From the NCBI RefSeq assembly GCF_002155695.1, contig NZ_MUYJ01000014.1, positions 1-64,000 on the forward strand: a stretch of 64,000 bases of DNA, read 5' to 3'. Source of the stretch: Erythrobacter tepidarius. Its GTDB lineage: Bacteria; Pseudomonadota; Alphaproteobacteria; Sphingomonadales; Sphingomonadaceae. Positions 1 through 7,546 of this stretch are shown in pieces. Both the position numbers and the translations under genes were made by a program. Below the pieces are notes generated by a model. The model made no database searches, was not told the origin of the DNA, and was given only the letters and a program-made list of their open reading frames with translations. Every line of letters begins with the position of its first letter. Position 1 is the first letter of the stretch.

Positions 1-1245
1 GAGTTCAACAGCCTCGACGCCCAGCGCGAGGCTTGCGAGGCCTTCGTGACGAGCCAGAAGGCCGAAGGCTGGGCCACCATTCGCGAACGCTACGATGACG
101 GCGGCTTCTCCGGTGGCACGCTGGAGCGCCCCGGCTTGAAGCGCCTCATTCAGGACGTCGAGGCCGGTCTGATCGATGTGATCTTGGTCTACAAGATCGA
201 CCGGCTGTCGCGCTCGCTGATGGATTTCGCCAAGCTGGTCGAGATCTTCGACCGCAATCGGGTGACCTTCGTGTCGGTCACGCAGTCGTTCAACACCACG
301 ACCTCGATGGGCCGGCTGACGCTGAACATCCTCCTCAGCTTCGCACAGTTCGAGCGGGAGGTGATCGGCGAGCGCATCCGCGACAAGGTCGCGGCATCCC
401 GCAAGCGCGGCATGTGGATGGGCGGTCACGTCCCGCTGGGCTACGACGTGCGCGACCGCAAGCTGGTCGTCAACGAAGCGGAAGCCGCGACGGTCCGGAT
501 GATCTTCGAGCGCTTCGTCGCCATCGGCTCCGCCACGACGCTGGCGAAAGCGCTCGCGGCCGAGGGCGTTCTGAACAAGCGCGGCAAGCCGATCGACAAG
601 GGCTTCCTCTACAAACTGATCAACAACCGGGTCTATCTCGGCGAAGCCGTGCACAAGGGCAAGGCCTATCCCGGCGAGCACGAAGCCATCATCGATCAGG
701 TCCTGTGGGACAAGGTTCACAGCATCTTGGCAGAAAGCCCGCGCCTGCGGGCGAAGAATACCCGCCGCCAGACGCCAGCCCTGCTGAAGGGGATCATCTT
801 CACCGAGACGGGCACGGCGATGACGCCGACGGCGACGAAGAAAGGCACGCGCCTCTACCGCTACTACGCGTCCATGGACCTGATCCGAAACCGCCCGACC
901 GGCGACGCCTCGGGCCCGCTGCGCTTGCCCGCAGGCATGGTCGAGGACGCCGTGGTCGGCGAAATCCGCCGCATGATCCGCGCGCCCGAGATCGCGGCGC
1001 GGACGATCAAGGCCCTGCGCGACGAGAGCCCGACCATCGATCAGAAGGCGGTTGTCCAGGCGCTCGGCGAGTTCGACCAGCTCTGGGCGGCGCTGTATCC
1101 GGCGGAGCAAACCCGCATCGTCCAGCTTCTAGTCGAGCGGGTGACCGTCGGCAAAGACGGCATCGCCGTCGATCTGCGCCATGAGGGTCTGGGCTCGGTC
1201 CTGCGGGACATGATGGCCCCCCGCCAGACGGAGGCCTGTGCATGA
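1..1245 (+). CDS. Large serine recombinase, 5'-truncated by the window edge
   Basis: The reading frame is open from base 1 (EFNSLDAQREACEAF...), so the start and the nucleophilic serine (usually in a YxRxS motif about 10 residues into the protein) lie outside the window. The visible part has the resolvase-type catalytic core with the conserved YKIDRLSRSL arginine segment and the FNTTTSMGRLTLNILLSFAQ helix. A Recombinase domain follows (about residues 150-260 of the visible part, with typical LNKRGKP and LINNRVYLGE patches). The C-terminal region is shorter than in the usual 500-residue phage or ICE integrases of this family. Its stop overlaps the next gene by 4 bases (ATGA), so the two are probably co-translated. 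It likely mobilises or once mobilised the accessory segment that carries the mer genes; that link is inference. Confidence 0.9.
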   Translation, partial: EFNSLDAQREACEAFVTSQKAEGWATIRERYDDGGFSGGTLERPGLKRLIQDVEAGLIDVILVYKIDRLSRSLMDFAKLVEIFDRNRVTFVSVTQSFNTTTSMGRLTLNILLSFAQFEREVIGERIRDKVAASRKRGMWMGGHVPLGYDVRDRKLVVNEAEAATVRMIFERFVAIGSATTLAKALAAEGVLNKRGKPIDKGFLYKLINNRVYLGEAVHKGKAYPGEHEAIIDQVLWDKVHSILAESPRLRAKNTRRQTPALLKGIIFTETGTAMTPTATKKGTRLYRYYASMDLIRNRPTGDASGPLRLPAGMVEDAVVGEIRRMIRAPEIAARTIKALRDESPTIDQKAVVQALGEFDQLWAALYPAEQTRIVQLLVERVTVGKDGIAVDLRHEGLGSVLRDMMAPRQTEACA

Positions 1246-1634
1246 CCGACTCGACGAACACCATCCGGGTCGTCATCCCCCTGACGATCCGCAAACGCAA
1301 CGGGCGGCCGATGATCCTGCCGCCCGACGAGGTGACGGTCCGGGACGGCCGGTTACAAGATCCTCATGTGCTGCGCGCCATCGCTCGCGCTTGGAGCTGG
1401 CGGCGGCAGCTGGAATCCGGTGCCGCTTCCACCATTCAGGATATCGCCGCGGCCGAGAAGGTCTCCGACCGGTTCGTGAGCCGAATAATGCGGCTCGCCT
1501 ATCTGTCACCCGAGGTGCTTGAACACCTCGTCATCAGGCGCGTCCCACCGGCGCTGTCATTGAACGACCTTGTTTCGGTCGCCGACCGGCCATGGGCGGA
1601 GCAGATGGGGATAGTGTTTGAGGGACTGGCTTAA
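1242..1634 (+). CDS. Small recombinase-associated protein, probable helix-turn-helix
   Basis: This 130-residue protein starts inside the recombinase stop codon (ATGA overlap), which suggests translational coupling. Residues about 55-95 (STIQDIAAAEKVSDRFVSRI) look like a helix-turn-helix, with an invariant-looking segment ahead of it (IPLTIRKRNGRPMILPP). I recall similar small proteins directly behind serine recombinases in alphaproteobacterial islands; a role in recombination directionality or regulation is a guess. The gene ends convergently on merA: the TTAA at 1631-1634 supplies the TAA of both genes. I see no signal peptide or membrane segment. Confidence 0.65.
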   Translation: MTDSTNTIRVVIPLTIRKRNGRPMILPPDEVTVRDGRLQDPHVLRAIARAWSWRRQLESGAASTIQDIAAAEKVSDRFVSRIMRLAYLSPEVLEHLVIRRVPPALSLNDLVSVADRPWAEQMGIVFEGLA

Positions 1635-3079
1635 CCGGCACAGCAGGAGAGTTTTGCCACATCCTTGTCGAATGTCTGGGCGGCCAGCTTCAACCCTTCA
1701 ACAGTGGTCAGGTAGGGGAAGATCATCTCTCCGAGTGCCTTCGTGGTCATGCCGAACTTGAGCGCCAGCGCCAGCGTCTGGATGCTGTCGGCGCCCTCGG
1801 GCGCCATGATGACGCCGCCCAACAGACGATCGGTATTTGCATCTGCAACCAGCTTGATGAGCCCCCGCGTGTCACGGGCGGCCAACGCGCGCGGCACCTG
1901 GTCGAGCGGAAGGACGGAGGTCTTGACCTCATGGCCGGCGGCTCTCGCCGCCGCCTCGCTCAGGCCCACGCCTGCCACCTGCGGGTCGGTGAACACCACC
2001 CAGGGCATGGCGCTGTTGTCGTAGGCGAGGCTGTCGCCGTTCAAGGCGTTGAGGGCAGCGAGCTTCGCCCCATAGGCGGCCATGTAGACGAACTGGTCGC
2101 GGTCGGTCACGTCGCCGGCCGCATAGACGCCCGGCTTCGACGTGCGCATGCGGTCATCGACGACGATGGCGCCACGGCCGTCCTGAGCAATGCCCGCTTC
2201 GTTCAAGCCCAGCGCTTCGGTATTGGGCGTGCGCCCCGTGGCGACCAGCAGCCGCCCCGCCTTGAGCTCGATCAGCCTGCCGCCCTCCCTGACGCAGACG
2301 GTCACGCCCGTCTCGTCTTCACGGCAGGCATCATAGGCGATACCACAATGCAGCGTGATGCCCTCGGCGCGGAAGGCCGCCGCCAGGGCTTCGGAAGCCT
2401 CGGGCTCCACCTGCGGCAGAAGCCGCGACCGGCAGACGACGGTCACGGCGACGCCCATGCGCGCCATCATCTGCGCAAGCTCCGCGCCGATATAGCCGCC
2501 GCCGATGACGATCAGGCTCCTCGGCAGCTCTTCCAGCTCCAGTAGCGTCGTGCTGGTCAGGTAATGCACCTTTTGGATACCCGGGATCGGCGGCACGGAC
2601 GGGCGCCCACCCGTGGCGATGATGGTCTTGCCGGCGGCGATGGCGTTGCCGTCAGCGATGACGCCCGTGCCGTTCAGCCGCGCCGCGCCTTCGATGTACG
2701 CGATGCCGTTATACGCGGCCAGCAGGTCGGCATACTTCTTCTGCCTCAACGTCGAGACAAGGTCGTCCTTGGCGGCGATCAGGCGCTGCCAGTCATCGAC
2801 CCGTGCTTCCCCCGACAGGCCCGGAAACCGTCCCGCCGCCCGCGCGCCGTGCAGCGCTTCGGCCGCCCGGATCATGGTCTTCGACGGCACGCAGCCGACA
2901 TTGACGCAGGTGCCACCGATGGTCCCATGGCCGATCAGCGCCACGTTGGCGCCCTGTTCGGCCGCCGTAATGGCGGCGGAGAAGCCCGCCGAGCCTGCGC
3001 CGATGACGGCGAGGTCGTAGGTTGTCCGGGATCGTGCGTTGGGGGTGCAGCAGTGGCTTGGCTTGAGGCGTTCGTTCAT
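1631..3079 (-). CDS. merA: Mercury(II) reductase
   Basis: Flavin-dependent pyridine-nucleotide disulfide oxidoreductase that reduces cytoplasmic Hg(II) to volatile Hg(0) with NADPH. The FAD motif is at residues 25-32 (VIGAGSAG), the redox-active cysteines are C58 and C63 in GGTCVNVGCVPSK, and a second nucleotide-binding motif (VIGGGYIGAE) lies near the middle. The C-terminus ends LSCCAG; the vicinal C479-C480 pair that hands Hg(II) to the active site is diagnostic for MerA against lipoamide or glutathione reductases. At 482 residues it lacks the N-terminal heavy-metal-associated (NmerA) domain of longer MerA proteins, although a Cys-Cys pair (C10-C11) sits in the short leader. It is the last gene of the minus-strand mer operon. 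Confidence 0.95.
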   Translation of the reverse strand: MNERLKPSHCCTPNARSRTTYDLAVIGAGSAGFSAAITAAEQGANVALIGHGTIGGTCVNVGCVPSKTMIRAAEALHGARAAGRFPGLSGEARVDDWQRLIAAKDDLVSTLRQKKYADLLAAYNGIAYIEGAARLNGTGVIADGNAIAAGKTIIATGGRPSVPPIPGIQKVHYLTSTTLLELEELPRSLIVIGGGYIGAELAQMMARMGVAVTVVCRSRLLPQVEPEASEALAAAFRAEGITLHCGIAYDACREDETGVTVCVREGGRLIELKAGRLLVATGRTPNTEALGLNEAGIAQDGRGAIVVDDRMRTSKPGVYAAGDVTDRDQFVYMAAYGAKLAALNALNGDSLAYDNSAMPWVVFTDPQVAGVGLSEAAARAAGHEVKTSVLPLDQVPRALAARDTRGLIKLVADANTDRLLGGVIMAPEGADSIQTLALALKFGMTTKALGEMIFPYLTTVEGLKLAAQTFDKDVAKLSCCAG

Positions 3080-3099
3080 GTCCGTCTTTCTTTCTGTTC

Positions 3100-4455
3100 T
3101 CAGACCATCGACCCGAGGTCCGAGGCGTAGCTGGGATAGGCGAAGATCGCCGCCTTGATCCGGTTGGCGGTCAGCCCCGCACCCATGGCCATCGCGAAAA
3201 GATTGATCTGTTCCTCCGTTCCCGGACCAATCAGATGCGCGCCGAGGATGTGGCCGGTCTCACGCTCCACCAAAACCTTGAAGCCGCTGGCCACGGCGCT
3301 TACACGTATCGAGGAATACCATCGCTCGGTCCGCTCGAAATGGACGTCGAAGTCGTGTCCCGCCTCCTTCGCTGCGGCCTCGGACAGGCCGACGCTGCCA
3401 AGCGGCGGCAGGGTGAAGACCGTGCTCGGGATCGGCGGATAGACGATCTTGCGTTCGTCCTGGTTCGCCAGCAGGTTCTTGGCCGCAATGCGCGCCTCGT
3501 TGGCCGAGACCGGCGTCAGGTTCGGCCCGCTGTCGGCGCAGTCGCCCGCGGCGAAGATCGCCGGGTTCGACGTGCGCATTGCGGGGCTGACCTTGATGCC
3601 GCGTTTCGTTGCATCCACCCCGGCGGCCTCGAGGTTCAGATCCCCGATGTTCGGCACCCGCCCGGCCGCATGAACCGCAACGTCGCAGACGACCTTCTTC
3701 GGCCCATCCGGCGTTTCGTACTGCACGGCAAAGGCGTTACCCTCGCGCGCGATGCCGCTGACCGCGGCCCCGGTGTGGACATCGACGCCCAGCGCCTCGG
3801 TCGCCTCGGCCAGGATCGCCGTCAGGTCGGGATCGAAGTTCGGCAGGATGCGGGGCCCGCGTTGCAGCACGGTGACCGTCTCGGCCCCGGCGCGCGCGGC
3901 GATATGCGCAAATTCCAACGCGATATAGCCGCCGCCGACGAAGACGATGCGCCGCGGGCATTCCGGCAGCTCCAGGAAGTCGGTGCTGGTGATCAGATGC
4001 TCCTCGCCGGGGATCCCCAGCGTGGCAGGCCGCGCGCCCGTGGCGATGTGGAAATGCCGCGCTCGCCAGGCCCTGCCGTCGATCTCGACCGTGTCGGGCG
4101 CGGTGAAACGCGCCGATCCGTGGAGCGTGGCGATGCCGGCCCTGTCGTGTCCGGCCTCGATCCGGCCCGGCATGGCGTCGGTGAAGGTCCGCTTGAAGGC
4201 CATCATCTCGGCCCAGTCGATCCGGGGCTCGGCGATCAGCCCCTTGCCGTCCATCGCCCGCGCCCGTTCGACGCCTTCGGTCACGCCGACCAGCATCTTC
4301 TTGGGATCGCACCCCCTGAGCGCGCAGGTGCCGCCGTAGGGAAGCCGGTCGACGATGGCGACCTTCCAGCCCTCGGCGGCGGCCATGCGCGCCACGCCGT
4401 TGCCGCCCGTTCCCGCGCCGATGACGATGAGGTCGAACTCAAATCCGTCGGACAT
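3100..4455 (-). CDS. mer-linked NAD(P)/FAD disulfide oxidoreductase (Gor-like, atypical)
   Basis: A 451-residue flavoprotein of the MerA/glutathione reductase/lipoamide dehydrogenase family. It has FAD motif VIGAGTGGNG (residues 11-20), redox cysteines C44 and C49 in GGTCALRGCDPKK, a second dinucleotide motif (FVGGGYIALE) and the late FAD-binding FAAGDCADS segment. It sits 20 bases from merA and overlaps or abuts merF, so it belongs to the mer operon. Genes annotated as glutathione reductase are often found here in alphaproteobacterial mer operons. However, the C-terminal interface motif that normally carries the catalytic His-Pro is Tyr440-Pro441 (FAYPSYASD), so true glutathione or dihydrolipoamide reduction is doubtful. 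A metal- or thiol-mercury-related role is inference. Confidence 0.85.
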   Translation of the reverse strand: MSDGFEFDLIVIGAGTGGNGVARMAAAEGWKVAIVDRLPYGGTCALRGCDPKKMLVGVTEGVERARAMDGKGLIAEPRIDWAEMMAFKRTFTDAMPGRIEAGHDRAGIATLHGSARFTAPDTVEIDGRAWRARHFHIATGARPATLGIPGEEHLITSTDFLELPECPRRIVFVGGGYIALEFAHIAARAGAETVTVLQRGPRILPNFDPDLTAILAEATEALGVDVHTGAAVSGIAREGNAFAVQYETPDGPKKVVCDVAVHAAGRVPNIGDLNLEAAGVDATKRGIKVSPAMRTSNPAIFAAGDCADSGPNLTPVSANEARIAAKNLLANQDERKIVYPPIPSTVFTLPPLGSVGLSEAAAKEAGHDFDVHFERTERWYSSIRVSAVASGFKVLVERETGHILGAHLIGPGTEEQINLFAMAMGAGLTANRIKAAIFAYPSYASDLGSMV

Positions 4456-4460
4456 GAAGG

Positions 4461-4718
4461 TTATTTATCTCTCTGAAAATTAATCGTCTGGACATCGTCC
4501 GTATCGCAGCAAGCCGCCGCGCGGCTCTGCCGCCACAGGCCGTAGGCCGCCACGCCGAGGAAGAGGACGAGCGCGGGCAGCAGCACATAGTCGAGACCGC
4601 CAATCCACGCCGAAAGGCCGACCGCGCCGAGGGCAATGACAAGCACCGGCGTGGCGCAGCAGATCGCGGCGATCGCGGCCCCGATGATACCGGTCTTGAG
4701 GATCGTTGCGTCCTTCAT
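4461..4718 (-). CDS. merF: Mercury transporter MerF
   Basis: An 85-residue inner-membrane protein starting MKDATILKTG. It has two transmembrane segments (about 9-35 and 43-62) and two vicinal cysteine pairs, C20-C21 (AICCATPVL) and C70-C71 (AACCDTDD). That is the arrangement by which MerF takes Hg(II) from MerP and passes it inward. Length matches the family (about 80 residues). A longer in-frame reading to 4895 overlaps merP and is arginine-rich, so I reject it. It lies between merP (5 bases upstream) and the flavoreductase. Having both MerT and MerF gives two import routes in one operon. Confidence 0.92.
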   Translation of the reverse strand: MKDATILKTGIIGAAIAAICCATPVLVIALGAVGLSAWIGGLDYVLLPALVLFLGVAAYGLWRQSRAAACCDTDDVQTINFQRDK

Positions 4719-4723
4719 CGGCC

Positions 4724-5056
4724 TCAGCCTCGGACCGAGGCCGGATAGCCCGCGTTGGTCGAGGCCGCGGCGATGGCGTCTGCGTTCGTCACCGATGGGT
4801 CGAAGACCACGGTTGCTGTCTTGGCATCGAAGTCGATATTGACCGAGCGAACGCCCTCTACGCCTTCCATGGCGCGTTTCACGGTCACTGGGCAAAGCGC
4901 GCAGGTCATGTTCTGGATGGCGAAGGTCCGGGTCTGGGCGGCCGCCACCTGTTGGGAGGCGGACTGGGCGGCGGCCGGGGCCACGGCCGTTCCGATGGTC
5001 CAGCCGAGTCCGCCGAGGGCCAGCAAGGCAGCAGCGAGGATAAGGGGGCGTCTCAT
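4724..5056 (-). CDS. merP: Periplasmic mercury-binding protein MerP
   Basis: A 110-residue protein with a signal peptide (residues 1 to about 31, cleavage after AAA near QSASQ) followed by one heavy-metal-associated domain. Its metal site is C52/C55 in NMTCALCPVTV; the usual Gly before Met-Thr is Asn here. It binds Hg(II) in the periplasm and delivers it to MerT or MerF. The start at 5056 is supported by an AGGAGT ribosome-binding site (in the bases just above 5056) and by the signal peptide; the longer in-frame reading to 5206 would bury the signal sequence. Second gene of the operon, 23 bases behind merT. Confidence 0.93.
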   Translation of the reverse strand: MRRPLILAAALLALGGLGWTIGTAVAPAAAQSASQQVAAAQTRTFAIQNMTCALCPVTVKRAMEGVEGVRSVNIDFDAKTATVVFDPSVTNADAIAAASTNAGYPASVRG

Positions 5057-5079
5057 GGCGGTTACTCCTATGTTTGGTC

Positions 5080-5478
5080 TCAGTAGAAGAGCGGCGCCCA
5101 CCAATTGATGGTCAGCGCGAGCAAGATCACCACGGTGGAGAGCCAAAGCGCAGTCTTGGTGATGACGGCCGACTGCGGCTTGGCGCAATAGGAACCGTCC
5201 ACACAAGCGGGCTTGGCTTTGAAATAGACCTGCCGGAAGCCGAGGCCGATGAAGACAAGCGCAATGCCTGCGAAATACGGCTTGTAGGGCTCAAGCGCGG
5301 TAAGGTTGCCGATCCAGGCCCCGGAGATGCCGAGCATTACGAACAGCAGCGGCACCACGCAGCAGGTCGAGGCCAGAATGGCGCCGATCACACCGCCCGC
5401 CGCAAAGATGTTCCGCTTCCGATCGTCTGCATCTTCAGCGGCTTGTACCGTCTGGATTCCTGCTTCGGGTGTGCTCAT
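5080..5478 (-). CDS. merT: Mercuric transport protein MerT
   Basis: A 132-residue inner-membrane protein with three transmembrane segments (about 24-52, 65-84 and 106-128). The membrane-embedded C39-C40 pair (ASTCCVVP) and the cytoplasmic-loop cysteines C92 and C98 (ACVDGSYC) form the Hg(II) relay. The N-terminus is about 12-15 residues longer than in Tn501 MerT and is acidic. It is the first gene of the merT-P-F-reductase-A operon, transcribed from the promoter between it and the divergent merR. Confidence 0.93.
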   Translation of the reverse strand: MSTPEAGIQTVQAAEDADDRKRNIFAAGGVIGAILASTCCVVPLLFVMLGISGAWIGNLTALEPYKPYFAGIALVFIGLGFRQVYFKAKPACVDGSYCAKPQSAVITKTALWLSTVVILLALTINWWAPLFY

Positions 5479-5509
5479 GCGTCATCGTCCTCGCCTTGGT
5501 TCTGATTTT

Positions 5510-5540
5510 AAGATAAGGTCTGTAGTGACTACAGACTCAA
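5510..5540 (-). promoter_or_regulatory. mer promoter with MerR operator
   Basis: Read toward merT: -35 TTGAGT (5540-5535), a 19-bp spacer, and -10 TATCTT (5515-5510). The spacer is almost filled by a perfect 9-1-9 inverted repeat, GTCTGTAGT/ACTACAGAC, at 5518-5536. An over-long 19-bp spacer with a centred dyad is the hallmark of MerR-activated promoters: MerR with Hg(II) untwists the DNA to realign the two boxes. The dyad lies between merR and merT, so MerR bound here can control both directions. Confidence 0.9.
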
Positions 5541-5556
5541 GGGGGTTTTTGACAGA

Positions 5557-5970
5557 ATGGGAGATCACGTTTCCGGGAAGGGACTGAAGCGCGCGGACCT
5601 TGCGCGGCGCACGGGCTGCAATCTGGAGACCATCCGTTATTACGAGAAGATCGGCATGATGCCCGATCCACCGCGCACCGCATCCGGCTACCGCGTCTAT
5701 GACGAGACCCATGTTGGGCGTTTGCGCTTCATCCTGCGCGGCCGGGAGCTGGGCTTCTCCATCGAGGAGTTGCGCGGGCTCTTGCAGCTCGTAGATCGAG
5801 GGACTCAGACCTGCGCCGAGGTGAAGGCGCTGACGGAGCAACATCTTGCGGACGTGCGCGCCAAGATCGCTGAACTCAGGCGCATAGAGAAGGTGCTCGC
5901 CGCCACGGCTGCGCAGTGCTCGGGCGAAGAGGTGCCGGAGTGCCCCGTGCTGGAGGCGCTGGCATCGTGA
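5557..5970 (+). CDS. merR: Mercury-responsive regulator MerR
   Basis: A 137-residue MerR-family regulator with an N-terminal winged helix-turn-helix (DLARRTGCNLETIRYYEKIG, residues 14-33), the RTASGYRVYDE wing, and a long dimerisation helix (about 83-118). Metal-ligand cysteines are C86, C121 and C129. The first spacing (35) equals that of classical MerR (C82/C117), but the C121-C129 loop is one residue shorter than the classical C117-C126 loop. Hg(II) as inducer is inferred from its position divergent to the mer operon and from the operator. The start at 5557 has only a weak ribosome-binding site. Confidence 0.9.
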   Translation: MGDHVSGKGLKRADLARRTGCNLETIRYYEKIGMMPDPPRTASGYRVYDETHVGRLRFILRGRELGFSIEELRGLLQLVDRGTQTCAEVKALTEQHLADVRAKIAELRRIEKVLAATAAQCSGEEVPECPVLEALAS

Positions 5971-6266
5971 TCAAACGGATCCACAAGTGTGCGCATCTGC
6001 GCGATTGATTTGGCATTTGATGGTTCGTGTGAATACGTCGCACAACGCCTATCGCGCGTTCTCAGGATGGCGACGCCAGCCGGGATAACTGCCGCAGAAA
6101 ATGCCCTGGTGCGATGGGCGGAACTACCTGAAAACGTAGACTTTCACGAAGCCGAACCGCTCGGCATGAGGTTCGGTCGGTTAGAGACGGAGGGCCGTTT
6201 AGAGACGGAAACTGGACCCGGCGTCATTCTCCGAGGTTCGGATGCCTCGGCTAAACGCCTTTGAAA
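5971..6266. other. Gap between merR and the tRNA-Ser terminator; probable right end of the accessory segment
   Basis: About 300 bases with no convincing gene. A 91-codon reading frame (5989-6264, plus) has no ribosome-binding site and no recognisable product. Two copies of TTAGAGACGG occur 18 bases apart (6181-6190 and 6199-6208). The border between the recombinase/mer segment and the native chromosome should lie here, because the terminator just to the right belongs to the tRNA gene. I cannot identify the exact junction or an inverted-repeat end. Confidence 0.45.
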
Positions 6267-6296
6267 CAAAAAGAAAAAGGCCCGCGGGTGGGGCCT
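6267..6296 (-). terminator. Rho-independent terminator of tRNA-Ser
   Basis: On the minus strand a 6-bp stem AGGCCC/GGGCCT (6296-6291 with 6283-6278) with a 7-base loop is followed by a T-rich run (TTTTTCTTTTTG). It lies 25 bases beyond the 3' end of the tRNA-Ser gene and is correctly oriented for it. Confidence 0.8.
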
Positions 6297-6320
6297 CATC
6301 TCGGGTTCGCTACAAGATAA

Positions 6321-6410
6321 TGGCGGACAGGGTGGGATTCGAACCCACGGTAGGCTTGCACCTACGGCGGTTTTCAAGACCGCTGCCTTAAACCACTCGG
6401 CCACCTGTCC
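6321..6410 (-). tRNA. tRNA-Ser (anticodon TGA)
   Basis: Reading down from 6410: the acceptor strand GGACAGG pairs with CCTGTCC near the 3' end, followed by the discriminator G and an encoded CCA (6323-6321). The D arm is GCCGAGTGGTTTAAGGC, the anticodon stem GCGGT/ACCGC encloses anticodon TGA (6376-6374), the long variable arm typical of class II serine tRNAs is present, and the T loop is TTCGAATC. Length is 90 bases including CCA. Its 3' end faces the mer/recombinase segment. Confidence 0.97.
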
Positions 6411-6497
6411 TTGCTTTGGCCCTCTAGCGGGGTGCTTTGCGCAAGTCACCCTCCTTCAACCTTGGGAAATGGCGCAGGGTGTGACATCCTTGGCAAG

Positions 6498-7544
6498 ATG
6501 ATTCCTCGTTTGCTTGCTTCTGTGTGTCTTGCACTTTCCGCTTCGGCCTTACCGGCGGCTGCCAGCGCCCCGGCGCCGACCTTGGCGCAGGCCGCGTCCG
6601 GGCTGTCGTTCGAGGCCTATCTCGAACTGCTCAAGGCCCGCGCCCGTGCCGAAGGCGTAAGCAGAGAGACGATCGAGCGCATGACGGCGGGCCTTACCCC
6701 CAACGAGCGCGTGATCCGGCTCGATCGCAACCAGCCCGGCAGCGCCACCACCCAGGGCTTTCCACCGATCGCGCCCTATATTGCCACCCACGTCAATGCC
6801 GAGCGCATCGCCAGCGGCCGCGCGGTCTATCGCCAGCATCGCGACCAACTCGCCCGGATCGAGCGCGAAACCGGCGTGCCAGGCGCGATCATTGTCGCGA
6901 TCTTCGGGCATGAAACCAGCTATGGCCGGGTCAAAGGCGACTTCGATCTCGCCCGCAGCCTTGCGACACTGGCGTGGGAAGGGCGGCGGCGCGCGCTGTT
7001 CGAGGGTGAATTCATCGCCCTGCTCAAGATCGCCGACAAGGGCTACGCCCGTTCGCAGCTGGTGGGCAGCTATGCCGGAGCCTTCGGCAATCCGCAGTTC
7101 CTGCCCAGCGTCTATCTGCGCCTTGCCAAGGATGGCGATGGCGACGGGCGCGTTGACATTTTTACCAGCCGCCCCGACACCTTCGCCTCGATCGCCAACT
7201 ATTTCCGCGATGCGGGTTGGCGACCGGAGCAGCCGTGGGGTGTGCGCGCGCTCGTGCCGGCGGGCTTTGATGTCGATGCCTACAAGAACCGCCTTGTGGC
7301 GCCGCTCTGCCCGCGGGTGCATGAGCGCCACTCGGTTTGGAAGACCGTCGCCGAATGGCGCGCGCTCGGCGTAGTGGCGCAAGGGGGGCTGGCAGACAAG
7401 GTGATGGTCTCGCTGTTTCAGCCCGACGGGCCGGGCACCCCGGCCTGGCTGCTGACCGGCAACTACCGGGCGATCCTCGAATACAACTGCTCCAACTACT
7501 ACGCGATGAGTGTCGGTCTGCTGGCCGACGAAATCGTGAACTGA
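6498..7544 (+). CDS. mltB: Lytic murein transglycosylase (MltB family)
   Basis: A 348-residue protein that cleaves the beta-1,4 MurNAc-GlcNAc bond of peptidoglycan to give 1,6-anhydro ends. It has a signal peptide (residues 1 to about 27), the family N-terminus (FEAYLELLKARARAEGVS) and the catalytic glutamate in IFGHETSYGR. The characteristic AFGNPQFLPS and DGDGRVDIF segments follow. The ATG at 6498 is chosen because it begins the signal peptide; the frame is open up to the tRNA at 6411. It is followed two bases later by the carboxypeptidase gene, so two peptidoglycan enzymes are paired at the head of the plus-strand run. Confidence 0.92.
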   Translation: MIPRLLASVCLALSASALPAAASAPAPTLAQAASGLSFEAYLELLKARARAEGVSRETIERMTAGLTPNERVIRLDRNQPGSATTQGFPPIAPYIATHVNAERIASGRAVYRQHRDQLARIERETGVPGAIIVAIFGHETSYGRVKGDFDLARSLATLAWEGRRRALFEGEFIALLKIADKGYARSQLVGSYAGAFGNPQFLPSVYLRLAKDGDGDGRVDIFTSRPDTFASIANYFRDAGWRPEQPWGVRALVPAGFDVDAYKNRLVAPLCPRVHERHSVWKTVAEWRALGVVAQGGLADKVMVSLFQPDGPGTPAWLLTGNYRAILEYNCSNYYAMSVGLLADEIVN

Positions 7545-7546
7545 AC

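Noticed and set aside
5989..6264. 91-codon frame between merR and tRNA-Ser
   Set aside because: No ribosome-binding site, no family resemblance, and it runs into the tRNA terminator. Kept only as an unassigned gap.
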